This document shows, piece after piece, positions 1 through 5,103 of a stretch of DNA of 5,103 nucleotides. Position 1 is the first letter of the stretch. Every line of letters starts with the position of its first letter. This DNA comes from Tannerella sp. (lineage in GTDB: Bacteria; Bacteroidota; Bacteroidia; Bacteroidales; Tannerellaceae): assembly GCA_031275525.1 (NCBI GenBank), contig JAISOP010000181.1, positions 1-5,103 on the forward strand. Direction: 5' to 3'. The translations under genes were made by a program, and so were the position numbers. The notes below the pieces were generated by a model, which ran no database searches, was not told where the DNA came from, and was given only the letters and a program-made list of their open reading frames with translations.

Positions 1-1126
1 AACGTTCGTTGTGCGAGGAGAACTGTTTGATCCCGTTGGCCCCTTCGCTTTCGCCGCGAATAAGCGCCGCTACCTCAGAATAAGCGTCGCGGGGATTGAT
101 GCCCACATATTTCCCTTCGCGAAGTCCGCCCTGCACGGGGTCGAAGAAGAGGGGTAAACGCGGGTCGTCGGCAGCAGCCGTATAAAGGCTGTCCCGGTTC
201 AAATCCAGGCGCAGGAGCAAAGCCTCACCGGCGGTGCAGCGCATGGCCCAGTTTTTGCCGTTCTGGTTGCCGTCGTGGTCGGTCAGCGTGGTCCACCAGC
301 CGTTGGGAGAGGTGGTAAAGTTATTCTCCACGTAAATCTGGTTCTCTTCGCCAGTGACCACGGGATATTGGTTGGGATTACCCAGTATCTCGGCAACCAG
401 CTGTTTGGCAGACGCCGCCATGCTGTTGTCGGGATTCGTATAATCTTCCGCGCCCGAGAGCCGGATGGCGCAACGCAGGCGCAGCGAGTTAACATAGACG
501 CGCCACAGCTTCATGTCACCTCGGTTCAGCCAGTCGGTCGAGGCCGAAACGCTGCCGCCCGCCGCCAGTTCGCTATTGATCTCGCCCAGTCCGTCGAGCA
601 CCTTTTGATAGAGCGTCTTCGTATCTTCCAGGCTGGGGAGCACGATTTCGCCCGTCAGCGGAAAGAGTCCCACCTCCTCGTAAGGCAGTTGGCCGAACTC
701 GTCGAGTGTCTGGAACAGCACATGCAGCATCACCGCCCGTCCGCAAAGCTCATACGCTTTGTACACCGACTGGTCTGCGGAATTATCAAATTCTCTTTTG
801 AGCAGCTTATACTGGGTCAACACCCTCAAATACCGCCCGTAACTGCCATCCACCTGCATCTGGTTGCTTTCGTACATATCGTCGTCGGGACGGTGTCCCC
901 AGGTTTGCGCCCAGATACCGAAAGCCGGGTCGTGGACAAAATACCGTCCGTATCCGAGTCTCAGGAATTCATTGGCCTCTTCCAGCACGCCGGTAAAAAC
1001 CTGTTCGATCGTAACCGAAGTCACCTTGGAAGGGTCCTGGTATTTCCCCGAAAAATCCTCCTCGCTACAATTGCTGAAGAGCAACAGGGCGGCGCACATC
1101 GTAAATAGTATGCTTCTCTTTTTCAT
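1..1126 (-). CDS. SusD/RagB family surface lipoprotein (SusD-like_2 type), C-terminus beyond the window
   Basis: An open frame of 375 codons starts at 1126 and runs off the left edge. It encodes the substrate-binding lid lipoprotein that partners the upstream SusC-type transporter. Residues 1-19 (MKKRSILFTM... LLLFSN) form a lipoprotein signal peptide with the acylated cysteine at Cys20. The following Ser-Glu-Glu-Asp (21-24) resembles the acidic lipoprotein export signal that sends Bacteroidota lipoproteins to the cell surface. Family-typical blocks are AVMLHVLFQTLDEFGQLPYEE (131-151), DTKTLYQKVLDGL (168-180), DWLNRGDMKLWRVYVNSLRL (198-217) continuing to RLSGAE, and ADDPRLPLFFDPVQGG (319-334) followed by GKYVGINP. 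The 'GxLPYEE', 'NSLRLRxAIRLS' and 'DDPRLP' blocks recall the SusD-like_2 (PF12771-type) branch more than classical starch-binding SusD. Such proteins usually have about 480-550 residues, so roughly a quarter is missing. The gene follows the transporter by 20 bases and is almost certainly co-transcribed with it. The ligand cannot be predicted. Confidence 0.95.
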   Translation of the reverse strand, partial: MKKRSILFTMCAALLLFSNCSEEDFSGKYQDPSKVTSVTIEQVFTGVLEEANEFLRLGYGRYFVHDPAFGIWAQTWGHRPDDDMYESNQMQVDGSYGRYLRVLTQYKLLKREFDNSADQSVYKAYELCGRAVMLHVLFQTLDEFGQLPYEEVGLFPLTGEIVLPSLEDTKTLYQKVLDGLGEINSELAAGGSVSASTDWLNRGDMKLWRVYVNSLRLRCAIRLSGAEDYTNPDNSMAASAKQLVAEILGNPNQYPVVTGEENQIYVENNFTTSPNGWWTTLTDHDGNQNGKNWAMRCTAGEALLLRLDLNRDSLYTAAADDPRLPLFFDPVQGGLREGKYVGINPRDAYSEVAALIRGESEGANGIKQFSSHNER

Positions 1127-1146
1127 ATTGCTTCAAAATTAGATTG
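1127..1146 (-). promoter_or_regulatory. SusC-SusD intercistronic spacer with susD-like translation start
   Basis: Only 20 bases separate the transporter stop codon from the lipoprotein ATG. Read on the minus strand the spacer is A/T-rich, with a weak purine stretch (TTTTGAAGC) just before the start. There is no room for a promoter, and I see no hairpin or T-run terminator, so the two genes are read as one transcript. The lack of a strong Shine-Dalgarno sequence is normal in Bacteroidota, where A-rich leaders often serve instead. This spacing supports 1126 as the true start of the lipoprotein, as does the signal peptide that begins there. Confidence 0.5.
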
Positions 1147-4100
1147 TTAGAAACTTGCTCTGATAGAAAGGCCCACGCTGCGGGTAGCCGCTGTGGTGGC
1201 GCCCAAATCTCCCGAACTTAACCACCGGGTACTGATCGACGCGGCTTCGGCATCGAAGTTCTCCAGGTTTTTGAACACGTAAAACAGGTTGCGCCCGAAG
1301 AGCGACACGCTCATGTTGTTGCAGCCGAACTTCCGGGTAAGCTGCCTGGGCAGCAGGTAGCTGAGCGACAGTTCGCGGCATTTCATGTAGGAATTGTCAT
1401 ACAGGTCATCCACATAGTCGCCGCCGCCGCCCCAGGAATTATACATCGCGTCGTAGTAGTTGCTGGAGGGTACCACCTTCTCGGCTTTGGAATACCGGCT
1501 GCCGTTCTTATCCACGATCGTTCCGTTATCGTCGGCTATGACACCGGTCAACAGCACGCCGTCGTAATAGGTAATGCCTCCTGCCGGCGCTACACCGGCA
1601 ACGACATTGGCCAGCGAGTGTCCATTGCCGTCGAAATGGTAGGCCACGCCGCCATGAGCCTCATCGCGGTATTGGAGCGACTTTTGGGTGATACCCAGCT
1701 TGGTGCCGTAGGTCTGCCACTGGTCGAGCACCAGGCCGCCGATGCTGAAATCAAACATGAAGTCGAAGGTAAAATTCTTATACGAGAGCGAGGAGGCAAC
1801 GCCGCCCACGCCGGTAGGCAGCAAGTTACCGGCATAGGAATAGTTTTCGTCGCCGGTCGCCATCACGTATGCCGCTCCGTCTTTACTTAACACCTTCATG
1901 CCGTCCACCTCCTTGCGTCTCCACAGGTAAACGTCTCCCATCGGGCGTCCGGTATAGGAACGGATTTCCATACCCGACCCCGTATTTCCCAGTCCGCCTC
2001 CGTTTTTAAGATAAGGCAGATCATCCGGGAGGCTGGTGATTTCGTTGCGGTTGGCCGCATAATTGAAACGCAAATCCCAGCGCCAGTCCCTCGTTTCTAC
2101 CGGCACCACATTGAGCGTCAGCTCCACGCCGGTGTTCTTCAATTCCCCGATATTCCGCCAGTATTTGCTGATACCGGTCGAAGCCGCCACGTCGTATTGC
2201 AGCAACTGGTCCACGACTTTGTTATTGTAATAAGACACCTCGAAGCCCAGGCGGTTGTTGAAGAAGCGGCTTTCCAGCCCGACTTCAAATTCGTACTTCG
2301 TTTCGGGTTTCAGGCTTTCGTTACCGTAGCTGCTCGGAATGGTCACGTAATGGTAGCCCGCATTGTCCTTCTTGTCGTACACCACATTGGCCCTGTAAGC
2401 GCCCGGCGTATTCCCCACAACACCGTACGAGGCACGCAGTTTTCCGTAATTATACCAGGCGGGCAGCACGTCCTTCAGGTGCTCGCTGAAAATATAGCTG
2501 GCATTGACCGAAGGATAGAAAAACGAGTTGTTGGGCGGGAGCAGCGTCGAGGTTTTTTCCTGCCTCCCCGTAGCTTCCAAGTAAACCCAGTGGTTGTAGG
2601 AAGCGCCGACGGTAGCGAAATACGCCGTGGTCAGGTAATCCATGTGCTCCATGCCGAACTCGGGATTGGTCCCCAGCGAGGCGGCGAGGTTGAACCAGTT
2701 ATCCACCGAAAGCCCCGAACGAGTCTGGAGGCGCGTGGCGCGGGAGGTTTCCAGCCGTCCCTGGAAGCCCGCATTGGCCGTCAGGTTCACCTCCGGGGTG
2801 AGGTCCTTGTTGAGCATCAGCATGATGTCACCGTAATAGATCTCGTAATTCTTATTGATCAACGCGTAGGCGCCCCCGGGATCGGTGGGCGAGATGGAGA
2901 TCGGCGTGCGGGTGGCCTCATTGTTCTCGATGGAAGTGGCCGTCACGTCGGTCGAAACACGCCCGCGCAGTTTCAGCCCGTCGATAATATCCCATACGGG
3001 CGCCACGCTGGCAATCAACCGTTGATTGAGTTCATACGAGTTATTGGCCAGGATGGGCCAAATCATATACTTCCTCACCTCGTCGGCCGGGATATCGTAA
3101 ATGAAGGCCTCGTTCGGCGTCAGCGTATTGCTTGTAGGATTGGCCGCGTTATAGATCACATTCAGGTATCCCAGGCTGGTGCGTGCATATTTTTCGCGCA
3201 TCAGCTTGATGTCGTCGAACGCGCCCGTCAGGTTGTAGGTATTCCACATCCATTCGCCCGTCGAGGTACGGTTGTGGATATTGTGCCGGATATAGTTGGC
3301 CGTATAGTCCACCCGCAGTTTTTTATGAATGTTGATATTGCCTACAAGCGAGAAATTGTGTTTCCGGTTGTCGCTGTTATACTGGTTCGGCAAGTCGTTG
3401 ACGAAAGTATAGGAGAAACGGGTATTCATCTTTTCGGAGCCGGACGAAACAGCCACGTTGTAGGTCTGGTTATAGCCGGTGCGGTAGATGTCGGTCAGCG
3501 GATTGTCGCTCACCGCCTGGTAGGGGCGCATCTGTCCGTCCCAGTACAACACCTGCTTGCTCGCGTCATATTTCGGCCCGAAATAAGCATTGCTGCTCCC
3601 CGTTCCCTGGAAAACGCTCAGGTAGCTTTGCGACGCGCTCTGTCCGTAGTTATTCCACGAACGCTGGATAAAGCCGTCGTTGGCCAGTTCATACTCGCCC
3701 TGCGAGGTCCGGAGGGTGCCGGGGCCATACTCGGTCTGCATCTTGGGCATGTAGGCCACATAGCTGGCCGCCGCCGTGGCGCTGAAGTCCACTTTGACGC
3801 CCGTCTGTGTGGCGCCCTTCTTGCTGGTGACGATAATCACGCCGTTGGCCGCCTCCGAGCCGTAGAGCGCCGACGCGGCAGCGCCCTTGAGGATGGAAAT
3901 GCTTTCCACGTCTTCGGGGTTAATATCCACCAGCCCGTTGGCCTCAATCTTGGTTCCGCGCCAGGAACGCGAAGGCCTGGAAGGCTCGTCATCCGCGCTG
4001 ACGTTGGCGTTCCCATTCCGCACAGGCACGCCGTCCACCACGAGCAACGGCTGCGTATTGCCGGAAATGGAGCCAATCCCGCGCACGGTCATCGACACCG

Positions 4101-4665
4101 CCGAGGTCTGTCCGCCCGGCGCCGCATTGATACGCACGCCGGCGGCCTTGCCATACAGCGCGGTAGCAAAGTTGGGCGTGCCCACCTTGGTCAGTTCCTT
4201 GGCCGAAACGGTACTCATGGCATAACCCAACGCCTTGGCATCCCGGGTGATACCCATCGCGGTGACCACCACTTCGTCCAGCGCCTGCGCATCTTCCGCC
4301 AGCGTAACCGTCAAGTTGTTGACCGCTTTCACCGTTTGCGTCCGGTAGCCCAGGAAAGAGATTTCCAGATCGGCGCCGGCGGCCACCTGGAGCGTGAACC
4401 GCCCCTCCTGGTCCGTCACCGTGCCTACCCCGGCCCGGCCCTTCACCACCACATTGGCTCCCGCCACCGGTTCGCCCGCCTGATCGACGACCGTACCCGT
4501 GATCCGGGCGCTACTCTGTTCCGGTTCGTTCGCTTCCGGCGGGTAGCCGTCGGCGGCGAACGCCATGCCCATCCCCATCACAAAGAGGAGTGCGGACAGT
4601 GTCATCATTCTTTTCAATTTTTCAAGTTTGGCATTTTTCATGCCGTTAATCAATTTCTTTTTCAT
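1147..4665 (-). CDS. SusC/RagA family TonB-dependent outer-membrane transporter, complete
   Basis: This gene encodes a 1172-residue TonB-dependent transporter of the SusC/RagA family, which imports glycan or peptide oligomers across the outer membrane together with a SusD lipoprotein. Seen in the sequence: a basic N-region followed by a hydrophobic segment (about residues 20-37) with likely cleavage after AFA (35-37); a carboxypeptidase-regulatory-like domain (about 55-123, starting ITGTVVDQAGEPVAGANV); a TonB-box-like LDEVVVTAMG (129-138); a plug (about 140-285) containing the SusC/RagA signature at 249-277 (NPEDVES, LKGAAASALYGS, ANGVI); and then the barrel. Near the C-terminus are the usual SYMKCRELSLSYLLP (1092-1106) and GRNLFYVFKNLENFDAE (1124-1140) blocks, and the protein ends in Phe as an outer-membrane beta-signal should. 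It is somewhat longer than SusC or RagA (about 1000 residues) but within the family range. There is no STN domain, so sigma/anti-sigma signalling through it is not indicated. The stop is 20 bases before the susD-like gene, consistent with one operon. The start at 4665 gives a long basic N-region; Met9 (4641) is a possible alternative. The imported substrate is unknown. Confidence 0.97.
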   Translation of the reverse strand: MKKKLINGMKNAKLEKLKRMMTLSALLFVMGMGMAFAADGYPPEANEPEQSSARITGTVVDQAGEPVAGANVVVKGRAGVGTVTDQEGRFTLQVAAGADLEISFLGYRTQTVKAVNNLTVTLAEDAQALDEVVVTAMGITRDAKALGYAMSTVSAKELTKVGTPNFATALYGKAAGVRINAAPGGQTSAVSMTVRGIGSISGNTQPLLVVDGVPVRNGNANVSADDEPSRPSRSWRGTKIEANGLVDINPEDVESISILKGAAASALYGSEAANGVIIVTSKKGATQTGVKVDFSATAAASYVAYMPKMQTEYGPGTLRTSQGEYELANDGFIQRSWNNYGQSASQSYLSVFQGTGSSNAYFGPKYDASKQVLYWDGQMRPYQAVSDNPLTDIYRTGYNQTYNVAVSSGSEKMNTRFSYTFVNDLPNQYNSDNRKHNFSLVGNINIHKKLRVDYTANYIRHNIHNRTSTGEWMWNTYNLTGAFDDIKLMREKYARTSLGYLNVIYNAANPTSNTLTPNEAFIYDIPADEVRKYMIWPILANNSYELNQRLIASVAPVWDIIDGLKLRGRVSTDVTATSIENNEATRTPISISPTDPGGAYALINKNYEIYYGDIMLMLNKDLTPEVNLTANAGFQGRLETSRATRLQTRSGLSVDNWFNLAASLGTNPEFGMEHMDYLTTAYFATVGASYNHWVYLEATGRQEKTSTLLPPNNSFFYPSVNASYIFSEHLKDVLPAWYNYGKLRASYGVVGNTPGAYRANVVYDKKDNAGYHYVTIPSSYGNESLKPETKYEFEVGLESRFFNNRLGFEVSYYNNKVVDQLLQYDVAASTGISKYWRNIGELKNTGVELTLNVVPVETRDWRWDLRFNYAANRNEITSLPDDLPYLKNGGGLGNTGSGMEIRSYTGRPMGDVYLWRRKEVDGMKVLSKDGAAYVMATGDENYSYAGNLLPTGVGGVASSLSYKNFTFDFMFDFSIGGLVLDQWQTYGTKLGITQKSLQYRDEAHGGVAYHFDGNGHSLANVVAGVAPAGGITYYDGVLLTGVIADDNGTIVDKNGSRYSKAEKVVPSSNYYDAMYNSWGGGGDYVDDLYDNSYMKCRELSLSYLLPRQLTRKFGCNNMSVSLFGRNLFYVFKNLENFDAEAASISTRWLSSGDLGATTAATRSVGLSIRASF

Positions 4666-4694
4666 ACTTTTTCATGTTTAAATAATGTTCGATT

Positions 4695-4735
4695 CGGTAC
4701 TTCTTTTAAGTCCATCCGGCCGGAAAACAGTACCG
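4695..4735. promoter_or_regulatory. Inverted repeat in the susC 5' leader, possible operator or RNA hairpin
   Basis: CGGTACT at 4695-4701 and AGTACCG at 4729-4735 form a perfect 7-bp inverted repeat around a 27-base centre. The centre contains the palindrome CCGGCCGG (4716-4723). The repeat begins 30 bases upstream of the transporter ATG. It could be a regulator site or a leader hairpin affecting expression of the import operon. There is no adjoining T-run on the minus strand, so it is not a classical terminator. Chance occurrence cannot be excluded for a stem of this length. Confidence 0.3.
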
Positions 4736-5055
4736 CGTATTTTCCTGCCTTCTTTAAGTTGATTTCAAATCATTCCGCTTCTTCCATAGGCCTTCGGTTT
4801 TAAAATGATCCGGAAGCAGTCCTTAGAAGCGGGTCCACCTTACCGGCCGGAATCGCGAAACGCGTCAGATTCGCGACCAGGTAACTCATAAACTTCGTCA
4901 GCCGGTTCAATAACGGGCCATACGCCAGAGGTAAATAACTTCTTGCTTTCCTCTCTTTAGTGAATATAATATGTTGACTTATTGACGGGTAAATTCCCTC
5001 CGTCCGGTATCCGGGCGGCGAGCAGAGGCCATTCGGCAGAGCGCGATGCCGGTTC

Positions 5056-5103
5056 AGCGCCGCGCGGCGCCAACTTAGCGCCGCGCGGCGGAGGTTTAGC
5101 GCC
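5056..5103. repeat. 21-bp tandem repeat with perfect GC palindrome, cut by the window edge
   Basis: AGCGCCGCGCGGCG occurs at 5056-5069 and again at 5077-5090, and a third copy starts at 5098 (AGCGCC) before the sequence ends. The period is exactly 21 bases. Each full copy contains the perfect 12-base palindrome CGCCGCGCGGCG, and the 7-base spacers also resemble each other, ending in TT. A weaker copy (about 12 of 21 bases matching) can be aligned at 5035-5055, which suggests the array decays towards the operon. The function is unknown. It could be a row of dimeric protein-binding sites on one face of the helix, a minisatellite, or 7-residue repeats at the end of an upstream protein. Confidence 0.75.

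Larger units (their letters stand above)
4666..5103. other. Upstream non-coding region and presumed leader of the susC-susD operon
   Basis: These 438 bases hold no gene I can support on either strand. The stretch nearest the transporter (4666-4840) is A/T-richer than the coding DNA. It should contain the operon promoter and 5' leader, but I found no good match to the Bacteroidota promoter consensus (TTTG, about 20 bases, TAnnTTTG) on the minus strand. The region contains a 7-bp inverted repeat at 4695-4735, another at 4853-4876, a 7-bp stem with one mismatch at 4901-4918, and a GC-rich 21-bp tandem repeat from 5056 to the edge. CCGGCCGGAA occurs twice (4716-4725 and 4843-4852). On the minus strand one frame stays open from the right edge to a TAA at 4800-4802. 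This could be the tail of an upstream gene, but its product resembles nothing I recognise. Confidence 0.6.

Noticed and set aside
275..1108. Plus-strand open frame of 277 codons opposite the lipoprotein gene
   Set aside because: The minus strand encodes a clear SusD-family protein over the same bases. The plus-strand product has no recognisable domain and is a shadow.
1418..1435. CCGCCGCCGCCC run in the transporter gene as a possible repeat
   Set aside because: It encodes a short Gly run in a presumed barrel loop (about residues 1078-1082) and is ordinary coding sequence.
2197..4803. Plus-strand open frame of 868 codons opposite the transporter gene
   Set aside because: It lies almost wholly antisense to the SusC-type gene, whose family identity is unmistakable. 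Its translation is rich in His, Arg, Val and Ile with no recognisable domain, as expected of a shadow frame in GC-rich coding DNA.
4781..4806. Possible UUCG-loop terminator (GGCCTTCGGTTTT) on the plus strand
   Set aside because: Only the C-G pair closing the loop forms and the next pair is a mismatch, so there is no stable stem.
4943..4970. Sigma70-like promoter on the plus strand (TTGCTT, 16 bases, TATAAT)
   Set aside because: It would fire away from the visible transcription direction of the operon, and no plus-strand gene follows within the window. Bacteroidota primary sigma factors use a different consensus (TAnnTTTG).
4963..4995. Weak minus-strand Bacteroidota-type promoter (TTTA, about 21 bases, TATATTCA)
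   Set aside because: Both boxes deviate from the consensus and it lies nearly 300 bases upstream of the start codon. It is too weak to list as a feature.

Overview
The window carries an outer-membrane nutrient-import gene pair of the SusC/SusD (RagA/RagB) type, encoded on the minus strand, with its upstream non-coding region at the right-hand end. The pair is diagnostic of Bacteroidota. The high GC content, with many G/C-ending codons, suggests a GC-richer member of the phylum (some Bacteroidales such as Alistipes-like lineages are that rich) rather than a typical low-GC Bacteroides. I cannot name the genus from the sequence.

Layout, in the direction of transcription (right to left). Positions 5103-4666 are 438 bases with no convincing gene. 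They contain a 21-bp tandem repeat built on a perfect GC palindrome that runs off the window edge, several short inverted repeats, and probably the promoter and 5' leader of the operon. Positions 4665-1147 encode a complete 1172-residue SusC-family TonB-dependent transporter: signal peptide, N-terminal carboxypeptidase-regulatory-like domain, plug with the SusC/RagA signature, and a beta-barrel ending in Phe. After 20 bases, positions 1126-1 encode the first 375 residues of a SusD-family surface lipoprotein, of the subgroup matching the SusD-like_2 type. Its C-terminus lies beyond the left edge.

From what is known of the family, the two proteins form one machine. The SusD lipoprotein is a lid over the SusC barrel that captures oligosaccharide or peptide ligands at the cell surface, and SusC imports them using TonB/ExbBD energy. 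The transporter has no STN signalling domain, so nothing points to control by an anti-sigma/ECF sigma pair through this receptor. No enzyme gene lies in the window, so the substrate cannot be assigned.

The genes themselves are ordinary for the phylum. The less explained part is the upstream region: the 21-bp palindromic array, a frame open for about 100 codons that leads out of it, and the inverted repeats in the leader. I see no clear evidence of a new multi-gene system here.
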